Source: a bacterium (lineage in GTDB: Bacteria; Planctomycetota; Planctomycetia; Planctomycetales; Planctomycetaceae). Taken from it: DNA of 56,444 nucleotides. Shown here piece by piece: positions 8,847-18,157 of this stretch. The stretch covers positions 1 through 56,444 of the forward strand of contig WGMU01000095.1 in the NCBI GenBank assembly GCA_016124895.1. The letters run 5' to 3'. Within the stretch, counting starts at the first letter, position 1. Every line of letters starts with the position of its first letter. The position numbers and the translations under genes were made by a program. The notes below the pieces were generated by a model, which saw only the letters and a program-made list of their open reading frames with translations, ran no database searches and was not told the DNA's origin.

Positions 8847-11312
8847 ATGCGTTGTTTTCTGCGATCATTCTGTACTGCTGTCTGTTCCTTCGCCGTGCTG
8901 GCGACGACAGCGAATGCGGCCGTTGACGTTATACCGTCGGCTGTCGAGCTGCGGGGTAACTTCGATCAGGTGCAGCTCGTCGTGCGCGACCGAAGCGGAG
9001 AGCAGGTCACCGATCAGTCGGCTGATCTGACGCACTCGGCGAAGTACGAATCGAGCGACGCCAACATTGTCACGATCAGCGAGACCGGACTGTTGCGAGC
9101 CGTTGCGAACGGTGAGGCGAGAATTCGCGTGGTTTCCGGTGATCAGACGGCCGAAATCCCGGTCAAAGTCGACGGAGTCACCGAGCAACCGTCGCTCGAA
9201 TTCGTCCGCGACATTCTGCCGATCCTCAGCAAGGCTGGCTGCAATATGGGAGCCTGCCACGCTCAGCAGTACGGCAAGGGCGGCTTCAAGCTGTCTGTCT
9301 TTGGCTTTGAGCCGGGTGAAGATCGCGACGCCATCGTCCGCGACCGGCAGCAGCGGCGGACGAACATGGTCGCTCCGGAAGAAAGCCTGTTTCTGCTGAA
9401 ACCGACGATGGCAGTGCCTCATGGTGGCGGCAAACGGCTGGCGAAGGGCTCCGTCCCGTGGCAGATGCTCGTCGCCTGGCTGAAGAACGGTGCCCCGGAA
9501 CCGAAGAAGGAGCCCGCCAGGGTCACTGCGGTCAACGTGTACCCCAAGCAGCGTGTCGGGAAGGCTGGCCTGACTCAGCAGCTTCGAGTGGAAGCGACTT
9601 ACGCGGACGGCACCGTTCGCGACGTCACACAGTGGACCCGGTTTGACTCGATGGACGAATCCCTGCTGGAGGTCGACGAGGGTGGCAACGTCAGTTCGCT
9701 CGCCGCCGGTCAGGCTGCGGTGATGGCTCGCTTTGAAGGACAGGCGGCCATCGCTCTGTTCGTCATGCCGTACCGTGAGTCGATCGAACTGGCTGGCTGG
9801 CAGAACAACAACTTTGTCGACGAACTGGCCGTTAAGAAATTCCGCGAGCTGGGCATCGAGCCCTCGCCACTCAGCGACGACGCCACGTTCATTCGCCGGG
9901 CGTACCTCGACGCAACGGGCACGCTGCCGACCGTCGAGCAGACCAAAGCGTTTCTGGCATCCACCGCGGCCGACAAGCGCGAGCAACTGGTCAACGAATT
10001 GCTCGGCCTGAGTGGTGATCCAAACCGTGACATCCACAACGACGATTACGCCGCCTACTGGACGCTGAAGTGGTCCGACCTGATTCGCAACACCAGCAAC
10101 GGAAACTCCGTCGATCAGGCCATGTGGGCAATGCACAACTGGATGAAGGAGTCGTTCCGTGTCAATCGGCCGTTCGATCAGTTCGTGCGGGAAATGGTCA
10201 CAGCGAAGGGCTCGATCTATTCGAACGGACCAGCGAACTACTTCCGCATCTTCCGCAGCTCAACGGACCTGAGCGAAGCGACCGCGCAGCTCTTCCTGGG
10301 TGTGCGGCTTGAATGTGCGAAGTGTCATCATCACCCGTTCGAGAAGTACGGGCAGGAAGACTATTACGGCTTCGCGGCGTTCTTCGCGCGCGTCGGCACG
10401 AAGAACAGCGAGGAGTTCGGACTGTTCGGCCGCGAGTCCGTCGTGACCGTGCGAACGTCCGGCGAGGTGACGCATCCGAAAACCCGCCAGCGCATGGAGC
10501 CGACTCCGCTGGAAGGCGAACCGCGCGACCACGAACTCGATCGCCGCATCGCGCTGGCAGACTGGCTCACCAGCCCGCAGAACGACTACTTCGCGAAAAA
10601 CATCGTCAATCGCTACGTCGGCTATCTGCTGGGCCGAGGTCTCGTTGAACCGATCGACGACCTGCGCTCGACGAATCCGCCGACCAATCCCGAACTGATG
10701 GACGCTCTGGCGGCGCACTTCGTTCAGAGCGGCTTCGATCTGAAGCAACTGCTCAAAGCCATCATGACCTCGCGGTTGTACCAGCTCTCGTCACAGCCGA
10801 CCGAAGAGAACGCCAGCGACACCCGGTTTTACAGCCACTATCTGGTAAAGCGACTTCCCGCCGAACCGCTGCTCGACGCAATCGATCAGGTCACCGCGTC
10901 GCGTACGAAGTTCAAGAACCTCCCGCTCGGCACACGCGCCATCGAACTGCCCGACGCCGAATACCCGAACTACTTTTTGAACACATTCGCCAAACCACGG
11001 CGAGCCAGCGTCTGCGAATGCGAACGCTCGCCGGACGAGAATCTCGCGCAGGCGCTGCACACGCTCAACGGCGACACGCTGACAACGAAGCTGTCCGACA
11101 AACAGGGTCGGATTGCGCGGCTGATCGAGGAAAAAAGACCGGTCGACGAGATATTGACCGAGCTGTACCTCGCCGCCCTGTGCCGTCCGCCGAGCGACGC
11201 CGAACTGGCCGTCAGCCGCGAATATGTCGAGCAGTCACCGTCACTGCAGGAAGGTTTTGAAGACCTGCTGTGGGGCCTGATGAACTCGAAGTATTTCCTG
11301 TTTGTGCATTGA
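8847..11312 (+). CDS. Secreted Big2-DUF1549-DUF1553 planctomycete protein
   Basis: 821 residues. A signal peptide (about 1-25, ending TANA) is followed by an Ig-like bacterial Big2 domain (about 30-110), then a segment with CNMGACH that resembles the planctomycete cytochrome region, then a second Big2-like stretch (about 225-310). DUF1549 covers about 325-520 and includes LECAKCHHHPFEKYG, a CxxCH haem-attachment motif. DUF1553 covers about 565-810 (DWLTSPQNDYFAKNIVNRYV). The family is abundant in planctomycetes and usually sits beside a DUF1501 gene. Here the next gene is an unrelated exopolysaccharide gene, so the partner is missing. Function unknown; redox or polysaccharide handling in the periplasm is often suggested. 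Confidence 0.9.
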   Translation: MRCFLRSFCTAVCSFAVLATTANAAVDVIPSAVELRGNFDQVQLVVRDRSGEQVTDQSADLTHSAKYESSDANIVTISETGLLRAVANGEARIRVVSGDQTAEIPVKVDGVTEQPSLEFVRDILPILSKAGCNMGACHAQQYGKGGFKLSVFGFEPGEDRDAIVRDRQQRRTNMVAPEESLFLLKPTMAVPHGGGKRLAKGSVPWQMLVAWLKNGAPEPKKEPARVTAVNVYPKQRVGKAGLTQQLRVEATYADGTVRDVTQWTRFDSMDESLLEVDEGGNVSSLAAGQAAVMARFEGQAAIALFVMPYRESIELAGWQNNNFVDELAVKKFRELGIEPSPLSDDATFIRRAYLDATGTLPTVEQTKAFLASTAADKREQLVNELLGLSGDPNRDIHNDDYAAYWTLKWSDLIRNTSNGNSVDQAMWAMHNWMKESFRVNRPFDQFVREMVTAKGSIYSNGPANYFRIFRSSTDLSEATAQLFLGVRLECAKCHHHPFEKYGQEDYYGFAAFFARVGTKNSEEFGLFGRESVVTVRTSGEVTHPKTRQRMEPTPLEGEPRDHELDRRIALADWLTSPQNDYFAKNIVNRYVGYLLGRGLVEPIDDLRSTNPPTNPELMDALAAHFVQSGFDLKQLLKAIMTSRLYQLSSQPTEENASDTRFYSHYLVKRLPAEPLLDAIDQVTASRTKFKNLPLGTRAIELPDAEYPNYFLNTFAKPRRASVCECERSPDENLAQALHTLNGDTLTTKLSDKQGRIARLIEEKRPVDEILTELYLAALCRPPSDAELAVSREYVEQSPSLQEGFEDLLWGLMNSKYFLFVH

Positions 11313-11674
11313 GCCGGACTGACCGGACTCCGTGAGGCCGCACTGAACCCACGCTGCTCCTGCCCAAGCGATATTGACACAAATCCGCGAGTTCCCGTAC
11401 TGGTTCCGCCCCTGTCAACAGGATTGGTGGGCTCGTTGTGTGGATGGTCGGCCAGGAAGGCGTCGTCCCACGGAGTTATTTGCTGCCCGCTGATCGTCAG
11501 CAACTACCCATTGATACTGTCGACCTGATTCCCGATCGGAAGCGGCAGGCCGTTACGAGTTTCATGGACGAAACACAGCTTATAGACAGCGGACGCGATC
11601 TCGACGTCGACCAGCACACGGCCACACGGTCGGGTTGCCCGTTCGTGATCGACGCGTCAACTCCGTCGGCCCGA
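11313..11674. other. Leader of the exopolysaccharide block
   Basis: 362 bp between the DUF1553 protein and the Wza-like lipoprotein. The reading frame of the latter stays open from 11438, but those 79 codons lack any export-protein features and would bury the lipoprotein signal, so I treat them as non-coding leader. Promoters for the block should lie here; I see no clear operator or terminator. Confidence 0.45.
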
Positions 11675-12772
11675 ATGACCGGTCGACTCACTGCAGTTGC
11701 TCGCGCCGCGCTGCTGACATTGCTGTGCATAAGTGTCGTTGGCTGCGCGATGTTTCGCGAAAATCACTACATGGCGTCGAACGTGCCGCCACAGCTCGCC
11801 GCACTCCCGATCAGCAACCCCCAGGTCATCAATTTTGCCGAGCTGACCGGAACTCCGACGAATAATCAGGTCATTGGCAAGCTGGACGTTCTCGAAGTCA
11901 GCACGCTGCCGAGTCTGAATTCGAGGGAAGCGTTTACCTGTCGCGTCCGCGTTCTGGACGATGGCACTGCGAAAGTCCCTGAGATTGGATCTGTCCAACT
12001 GGCAGGACTCGAACTGGCAGAAGCCGAAGCGGTGATCACGCAGGCGAGTATCGACCGCGGTCTGTACCGCGCGCCTCACGTCACAGTCACGATGAAAAGC
12101 CGCAAGATGAATCACATCTTCGTCGGTGGAGCGGTCAAGCAGCCGGGCTGGAAGGACATTCCAGCGTCTGAGTGCAATCTGATGTCGGCCATCTTTTACG
12201 CGGGAGGCCTGACTCCGGACGCCGGGACGAACGTTGACATTCAGAACGTGTTGACGCGGGATGAACTGCTCCGGGAAGCGATCGCTGCCGCTCCGTCTGA
12301 CGGCGTCTCGCAAACGGGTTACTCGCAGTTGAGCGAGCCACGACGCGCGAGTGTCGATCTGATCTCGGCGACCAAAGAGGGCCGTGACGCGTATTACGTC
12401 GGCGATGGCGGTGCCGTGAATGTTGAGCGGCGCAGCCCTGACGCCATCTACGTTGACGGACTCGTCAAGAAGTCCGGGCGTCAGGAGTTTCCGCTCGATG
12501 ATGAGGAATTCCGGCTGCTGGAAGCTATTTCGGCTGCTGGGGGGACATCGTCGCAGATTGCCGACAAGGTCTACATTGTCCGGACGATGCCCGGTCAGGG
12601 TCAGCCAGCGGTCATTCAGGCCAGTCTGAAAAAAGCCCGCCACGACGAAGCGCACAATCCCATGCTCGCTCCTGGCGACTTCGTCAGCGTCGAACACACG
12701 CCAGCGACAGTCATTCTCGAAGTGCTGAAGATGATCCGTATTGGAGCCAGTGTCACGCCGTTCCTGTTGTAA
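11675..12772 (+). CDS. Wza-like polysaccharide export lipoprotein
   Basis: 365 residues from the ATG at 11675. I chose this start because it places a lipoprotein signal at the N-terminus, with lipobox VVGC and Cys24 as the lipidated residue. A Poly_export domain follows (about 55-140: VIGKLDVLEVSTL ... PHVTVTMKSRKMNHIFVGG). One or two SLBB segments follow (VGGAVKQPGWKDIP, VDGLVKKSGRQEFPLDDEE). The protein should form the outer-membrane exit for exopolysaccharide. It is followed by the Wzc-type kinase and an O-antigen ligase-like gene on the same strand. No strong Shine-Dalgarno sequence supports the start. Confidence 0.88.
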   Translation: MTGRLTAVARAALLTLLCISVVGCAMFRENHYMASNVPPQLAALPISNPQVINFAELTGTPTNNQVIGKLDVLEVSTLPSLNSREAFTCRVRVLDDGTAKVPEIGSVQLAGLELAEAEAVITQASIDRGLYRAPHVTVTMKSRKMNHIFVGGAVKQPGWKDIPASECNLMSAIFYAGGLTPDAGTNVDIQNVLTRDELLREAIAAAPSDGVSQTGYSQLSEPRRASVDLISATKEGRDAYYVGDGGAVNVERRSPDAIYVDGLVKKSGRQEFPLDDEEFRLLEAISAAGGTSSQIADKVYIVRTMPGQGQPAVIQASLKKARHDEAHNPMLAPGDFVSVEHTPATVILEVLKMIRIGASVTPFLL

Positions 12773-12859
12773 CCAGCGGCCCGCGCCGTCTGATGACGGT
12801 TGCGTCCGACGTTTGAATCACTCCCTCTCACTTCGATCCGCCCCGACGAGTTTCCGGAC

Positions 12860-15193
12860 ATGACCACCGCCAGCCAGCATCGAGATCCGGTCGGAGCCGA
12901 CATCGTGACGTCGGCCGCAGCCGGCAGCAGTGGTGGCGGCAGTTCGTCGAACGTCATTTCAGCCGTCCTGCGTTTTCTGCATCTGGTGCAGATGCGCAAA
13001 GGCATCATGTTTGCCTGGCTGATGATTGCCTGCGTCGGCGGAGCGATTTATTACGCGGTCGCACCACGGCTGTACGATTCATCCGCGTCGATTTACGTCA
13101 TTCGCGCCGCTGGCGGCGGATCCGGCAACGCAGCGTCCGGCGATACTCGCTCGCTGCTCGGCCTGCTGCCAACTCAGGTCGAGATCATTAAGCAAAGCGC
13201 AGTCCTGGATAACGCCATCGAACTGCTGGGGCCTGACCATCACATCGACTTTGAAGGCAAGCCGCGCAAAGCCTGGCCGGGACTTCTCAGTCAGAACCTG
13301 CGAGTTGGTTCCGATCGCCTGACCAGCCTGATCGATATTCGATACCGCTCCCGGAATCCGGAAACTGCTCGCGCCGTCGTGCAGGCCGTCGTCGATGCGT
13401 ATCTGGCTTTTGCGAACGACACAGCGGCGAACACCGCTCACCAGGATCTCACACGACTGCTGAACGAACAGGCTGAGATCTCGCTGAAGCTGACTGGTCT
13501 CGAAGAAGAGCGAACCCGCCTCCGCGACGAACTCGGCCAGCTCACCACGACTGACGGGGCAAGTGTCAGTCTGATTGCCAAACGGATTCTCGACCTGCAG
13601 GAGCAACTGGCAGCGGCAGAGGAACGATTGCGTGCCGCACTTTCGTTTCAGCAGTCTGTCGCGCAGGCCATCGCTGGCGGCCAGAATCTCATCCAGTTCG
13701 CCCTGCAGGCCGAGCAGTACCTGGGCAAGGAACTGCTGGAGAAAGAACTTGGATTGAGTTCACAGGAAGCCGCCGAACGGACGCGGCTGGTGCAGCAACT
13801 GCTGACCTACGAAAACGACTACCAGTCCAAACGGGAGATTTACGGAGACCGTCACCCGATCATTATTGATCTGATCAATAAGATTAACTCCTACCGCGCC
13901 TACATCGAGTACACCGACAGGCAGCGTGCTCAGCAGCTCCAGCAGATCAAGTCGACGCAACTGGCGGGCATCCTGACTGACTTCGCGGCACAGCGAGTCG
14001 TTCAGGCTCAGGAACAGTATCGGTCCATTGAACAGAATCAGCGGAACGAGCAGAACGCCTATGATCGCATGGCGGTTCCGCGGCAGCGGTTGCACGTCGT
14101 CGAAAGCGAATTACAGAACTACAAGAAGCGTGACGACTCACTGCTGGAAATGATTGCCAACTTCAAATGGGTGGCGAACAGCGATTTCCAGACCACGATG
14201 TCGCAGTCGCCGCTGGTTCCCGTGGCACCATCGAGTCCGAAGCTGCTGCTGACGGCGGCGGTGGCCGTCTTCCTGGGATTGTTCCTCGGCCTGGCGAGTG
14301 TTTACGTCCTCGACATGCTCGACGACCGCTTCCGGTCGCCCGAAGAAGTTCGCATTCAACTCGGCGTTCCGGTTCTGGCGATGGTTCGTCAGATGGAGGA
14401 AATCAACGGTGAAGGGGTCGAGACAATCCAGACCTATGTCCGGCCAAACAGTGTCGAAACCGAAGCATTCCGCACGCTGCGAACCTCGATTTCGTTCGCT
14501 GAAGGCTCGACGCAGCGAATCATGGTCACGAGTTCCGAGCCCAGCGACGGGAAAACAACAGTCATGGCCAATCTGTCCGTCGCGTTCGCTCAAAGTGGCA
14601 AACGAACGCTGCTGATCGACGCCGATATGCGTCGGCCCGGAATGTCGACGCTGCTGAATCTCCGCGGGCCGAAAGGGCTTTCACATATTCTGCGGGAAGA
14701 AACGCCGATCGAAGCGAGTGCCACCGCTCATCTGACCGTCGGCGTTGTCCCGAATCTCGATTTCATTTCGTCCGGCTCACGCCCCATCAACCCGGCCGAA
14801 CTGCTGTCGAGCCCGCGGTTTTCAGAACTGCTTGCCTGGGCAGAAACGATTTACGATCAGATCATCGTCGACGCGCCACCGATTCTGGCAGTCGCCGATC
14901 CGGCGATCATCGGCCGCATGGTCGACGGAGTTGTGATGGTCATGCGGCCGGACAAGAACCGCCGCAAGATGCTGATTCGTGCTGTCGAATCGCTGCAGGC
15001 CGTTGATGTCAATCTACTGGGCATCGTTGTGAACCGGATCACGGGTGAAACCGGAGGCGACTACTACGGTTACGGTTACGGCTACGGTTATGGATATGGT
15101 TATGGAGCCGGTTATGGGTACGGGCATGACCGCGACGAAGAAGACGAAGAGGAAATCGAATCCGCTCTACAGGAGCCGCGTCGGGCTGCGTAG
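12860..15193 (+). CDS. Wzc-type polysaccharide co-polymerase and BY-kinase
   Basis: 777 residues from the ATG at 12860; the frame is open from a TTG at 12800. Order: cytosolic N-terminus, first membrane helix (about 53-70), Wzz-type chain-length domain, long coiled coil (about 200-420), second membrane helix (about 465-485), then the kinase. Walker A (SEPSDGKTT, about 557-565), Walker A' (LLIDADMRRPG) and Walker B (IIVDAPP) mark a bacterial tyrosine kinase. The tail (from about 734) is a Tyr-Gly run with ten tyrosines followed by an acidic stretch; these are the expected autophosphorylation sites that switch export on and off. Partners are the Wza-like lipoprotein upstream and the ligase-like protein downstream. 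Confidence 0.92.
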   Translation: MTTASQHRDPVGADIVTSAAAGSSGGGSSSNVISAVLRFLHLVQMRKGIMFAWLMIACVGGAIYYAVAPRLYDSSASIYVIRAAGGGSGNAASGDTRSLLGLLPTQVEIIKQSAVLDNAIELLGPDHHIDFEGKPRKAWPGLLSQNLRVGSDRLTSLIDIRYRSRNPETARAVVQAVVDAYLAFANDTAANTAHQDLTRLLNEQAEISLKLTGLEEERTRLRDELGQLTTTDGASVSLIAKRILDLQEQLAAAEERLRAALSFQQSVAQAIAGGQNLIQFALQAEQYLGKELLEKELGLSSQEAAERTRLVQQLLTYENDYQSKREIYGDRHPIIIDLINKINSYRAYIEYTDRQRAQQLQQIKSTQLAGILTDFAAQRVVQAQEQYRSIEQNQRNEQNAYDRMAVPRQRLHVVESELQNYKKRDDSLLEMIANFKWVANSDFQTTMSQSPLVPVAPSSPKLLLTAAVAVFLGLFLGLASVYVLDMLDDRFRSPEEVRIQLGVPVLAMVRQMEEINGEGVETIQTYVRPNSVETEAFRTLRTSISFAEGSTQRIMVTSSEPSDGKTTVMANLSVAFAQSGKRTLLIDADMRRPGMSTLLNLRGPKGLSHILREETPIEASATAHLTVGVVPNLDFISSGSRPINPAELLSSPRFSELLAWAETIYDQIIVDAPPILAVADPAIIGRMVDGVVMVMRPDKNRRKMLIRAVESLQAVDVNLLGIVVNRITGETGGDYYGYGYGYGYGYGYGAGYGYGHDRDEEDEEEIESALQEPRRAA
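15062..15121 (+). repeat. GGNTAY microsatellite encoding the Tyr-Gly tail
   Basis: A run of tandem GGTTAC/GGTTAT-like hexamers within the kinase gene encodes YY, six Gly-Tyr pairs, Gly-Ala, then two more Gly-Tyr pairs. Third-codon positions vary, so it has been under protein-level selection, but the repeat is still near-perfect and could slip during replication. Confidence 0.8.
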
Positions 15194-15308
15194 CGTCGTG
15201 TGAGGCGGTGGAACAGACAGAGCTGCTGCCCGAAAACGACGCGGACCTCCGCGACTTCGCCATCAGCCAGACTCCGGGACCTCCAGCCCGAACGGAAGGA
15301 CGATTCAC

Positions 15309-18080
15309 ATGCCGGGCTCAACCAGACACAGGCATCGGCAGCATCGATCGTCCCGGGATGGCCGAGGTCGCACTCAGCAGTCACTGCCTGCTGCGAACGC
15401 CGTGACTCCCGAGTCGCTGTGGCTCAGGTCAATTGACGCTGGACTGCTGATTGCAGTGCTGGCTGTGCCGTTTGCGTTTGGCGGACGGCAGTCGATCGGT
15501 GAAACGCTGCTGGTCCTGGGAGCCTTCTGGGCTGCACTGAGTCTGGCGTGCTGGCTGCTGGTCACTCCCGAGGCGCGCTGGGTTCGAACACGTGTTGGAC
15601 TCATTCTGCTGGCGATTCCCGCAGTCGGGCTGCTTCAGCTTCTGACGCTGCCGCAGTCGCTGCTGCACTCGGTGTCGCCTGCCATTTCTGATCTGTTGCC
15701 GTTGCGGAATTCGGACGCTGGCTCGGAACTGTTTGGCGGACCGTGGGCGCATCTCTCTCTGACGGCCTACGAAACCCGCGTCGGACTGACACTTGGTATC
15801 TCTTACGTGCTGCTGTTTCTGGTCGCCGCGCAGCGGATTCGGCAGATCAACGACGCCACACGACTGCTCCGCTGGATCGGGCTCGGCGGCGCTGTGATGG
15901 CGGTTTTCGGACTGGCTCAGTACGTCTTCTCGAACGATCGCTTCTTCTGGGTGTTCGACCACCCGCAGGGATCAACGCTGGATGCAGCCAAAGGCGGGTT
16001 TCTCAACAAGAACCACTTTGGTCAGTTTATGGCACTGAGCATCGGGCCGCTGGTCGCCTGGCTGACGCTGAGTCTCGACGAGTTGCGTGAATGTCAGAGT
16101 CAGAAGTTCCGCCGCGTCGGCAGCAATTACGATTCGCGGATTCATGCAACACTGCAGGTCGGTCTGTTCATGGGCTGCCTGGCCTTTGTGATGGTTGGTG
16201 TTCTGGCATCGCGTTCCCGCGGAGCTGTCGTGGCAGCGGCCGTTGCGTGCGCAGCGCTGTTCTTTCTGCTGTATCGCAAGCAGGCGATTACCGCACGGCA
16301 GTTCGGCGTTCTGTCGGCGGCTGGCCTGACCTCGTGTCTGATTCTCAGTCTGCTGAATACGCACCAGTTGACGCGGCTCGTCGACCGACTCGACTTCTGG
16401 AGCGACAACGGCCGGCTGCCCATCTGGGAAGCGAACCTCAAGGTCTTCAACGAGTTTCCCATCCTGGGCACCGGAGTCGGCAGTCATCGTTACGTGACGC
16501 CGCGTTATCTTGATCTCCCGTTCATGGAGAAGGAGTACGCTCACGCCGAGAGCAGCTACCTGCAGATTCTCACGGAAACGGGCCTTGTCGGCTTTTCGGT
16601 GGCCGTCCTGTGCATTCTGGTCTGTGTCTGGTGGTGCGTGCGCGGTCTGCGTCTGTCGGACGTGCGGACAACTCCGGCAATCGCATTATGTGCCGTGACT
16701 GCATCGCTGGCTGGAAGTTTCGTCCACGCGGTTTCGGACGTTGTGTGGCACGTGCCGGGCTGCATGGCGGCGACGGTGCTGCTCGCCGCATGCGCCTGCC
16801 GGCTCTATCAGCTTCAGCGGGACCAGAACTCGGTTGACGGTTCCCGGACGACTCACCGTGTCCCACGCATCGTTGCGTTTGGGGTCGCGTGCGGAGTTAT
16901 TGCGCTGGGCGGCTGGATGGCGACAATCTGGGGGCCGCGTCTGTCAGCCGAACCTTACTGGTGGCAGTATCGACGGCTGGCTCTCGCCGATCAGACCGGC
17001 AAGGGTGATCCGGCCGAAGATGCGTCAACGGTCAACGCGAATGCCGAAGCGGCACAGGTCAGCGAAGTGGAACATGAGGCATCACGATTCAAACGCAAGC
17101 TGGTGGCGATTCGCGAAGCTGCTCGGCGCAACCCGGCCGATGCCCGGTTTCACGTGCGGCTGGGGATTCATTACGCGTCGCTGTTTCACACTCTGCAGGC
17201 TCAGTCGGACAATGCTCTGCCGCTGGGACAGATTCGCGATGCCGCTCTCAACGGTGGCTTCGAGTCTCAGCAGGAAATGCGTGAGTGGCTCGAAACGGCG
17301 TTTCCTCAGAACCTGCCGTACGCGGATGCCGCCGCCGCTCACTGCCTGCAGGCGGTTCGACAGAATCCACTCGAAGGCTACGGGTATCTGTATCTGGCCG
17401 AGCTCGGCTTCCTGCTGGGGGCGCCCCAGGAGTTCGATCAGCAGTGCATCGCGCAGGCTCTCGAAGTGCGGCCGTACAACGCTCAGTTTCTGTTTGCGGC
17501 CGGACGTGAAGCATTTCTGCAGGGCGACGTCGAAGGCTGGCATTCGTACTGGAAGAAAGCCTTTCATCGCAACGAGTTCGTACAGACACAGATTATCGCA
17601 CAGCTTGTCGAGTACACCGAGACACCGGTGGACCTCGTCGTCCAGGCATTTGAACCGGACATCGACGCGCTCGAACGACTGGCACTCGCCGCGCAGCAGA
17701 CGCAGCGGATTGAGGAACGCGACAAGGCACTCGACCTGCTGAGCGCGCAGCTTGTCGAGCGGGCGCAGGAGCCGCAGAACCGTGACCGCGTTGACGACTG
17801 GCTCAAAGCTGCCGCGGCCTTCTCGCAACTGCAGAACAGCGAACAGGTGACGTACTGCCTGCTGGAAGCCGAGAAGGCATCGCCATCGAACTTCGTCGTG
17901 CGACTGGAACTCGGCAAGTGGCTGGCGGCTCTGGGCCACAGTGCCGAAGCGGCCGAGCATCTCGAATGGTGCCAGCGGTTTCAGCCGGACAACCCCAGGG
18001 TGCAGAAACTGCTGGCGGCGGTTCAGCGCCGACCGCGCGGCATCCGTCAGGCCGGTGCGCAGTCGGGATCTCCACAATGA
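15309..18080 (+). CDS. O-antigen ligase-like membrane protein with C-terminal TPR region
   Basis: 923 residues. After a basic Arg/His-rich N-terminus, about ten to twelve hydrophobic segments span residues 40-500. The Wzy_C/O-antigen ligase signature is visible: WEANLKVFNEFPILGTGVGSH and then HAESSYLQILTETGLVG. These enzymes join or polymerise polysaccharide units at the periplasmic side. From about residue 570 on the protein is soluble and helical, with TPR-like repeats (FHVRLGIHYASL, LEGYGYLYLAELGFLLG, VRLELGKWLAALGHSAEA). The gene follows the BY-kinase by 115 bp. No glycosyltransferases are in this block, so the sugar backbone must be made elsewhere. Confidence 0.87.
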   Translation: MPGSTRHRHRQHRSSRDGRGRTQQSLPAANAVTPESLWLRSIDAGLLIAVLAVPFAFGGRQSIGETLLVLGAFWAALSLACWLLVTPEARWVRTRVGLILLAIPAVGLLQLLTLPQSLLHSVSPAISDLLPLRNSDAGSELFGGPWAHLSLTAYETRVGLTLGISYVLLFLVAAQRIRQINDATRLLRWIGLGGAVMAVFGLAQYVFSNDRFFWVFDHPQGSTLDAAKGGFLNKNHFGQFMALSIGPLVAWLTLSLDELRECQSQKFRRVGSNYDSRIHATLQVGLFMGCLAFVMVGVLASRSRGAVVAAAVACAALFFLLYRKQAITARQFGVLSAAGLTSCLILSLLNTHQLTRLVDRLDFWSDNGRLPIWEANLKVFNEFPILGTGVGSHRYVTPRYLDLPFMEKEYAHAESSYLQILTETGLVGFSVAVLCILVCVWWCVRGLRLSDVRTTPAIALCAVTASLAGSFVHAVSDVVWHVPGCMAATVLLAACACRLYQLQRDQNSVDGSRTTHRVPRIVAFGVACGVIALGGWMATIWGPRLSAEPYWWQYRRLALADQTGKGDPAEDASTVNANAEAAQVSEVEHEASRFKRKLVAIREAARRNPADARFHVRLGIHYASLFHTLQAQSDNALPLGQIRDAALNGGFESQQEMREWLETAFPQNLPYADAAAAHCLQAVRQNPLEGYGYLYLAELGFLLGAPQEFDQQCIAQALEVRPYNAQFLFAAGREAFLQGDVEGWHSYWKKAFHRNEFVQTQIIAQLVEYTETPVDLVVQAFEPDIDALERLALAAQQTQRIEERDKALDLLSAQLVERAQEPQNRDRVDDWLKAAAAFSQLQNSEQVTYCLLEAEKASPSNFVVRLELGKWLAALGHSAEAAEHLEWCQRFQPDNPRVQKLLAAVQRRPRGIRQAGAQSGSPQ

Positions 18081-18157
18081 GCCGGTGACGAAGAGCCCCT
18101 CCCGTTCAGGCGGCCCTCGACGATGAAGCGATCAGAAATTCACACGAGAATTCAGCT

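Noticed and set aside
8865-10136. Leftward 423-codon open frame inside the Big2-DUF1549 gene
   Set aside because: Antisense shadow of a well-supported gene.
11438-11674. 79-codon N-terminal extension of the Wza-like protein
   Set aside because: It would place a hydrophilic stretch before a good lipoprotein signal; treated as leader.
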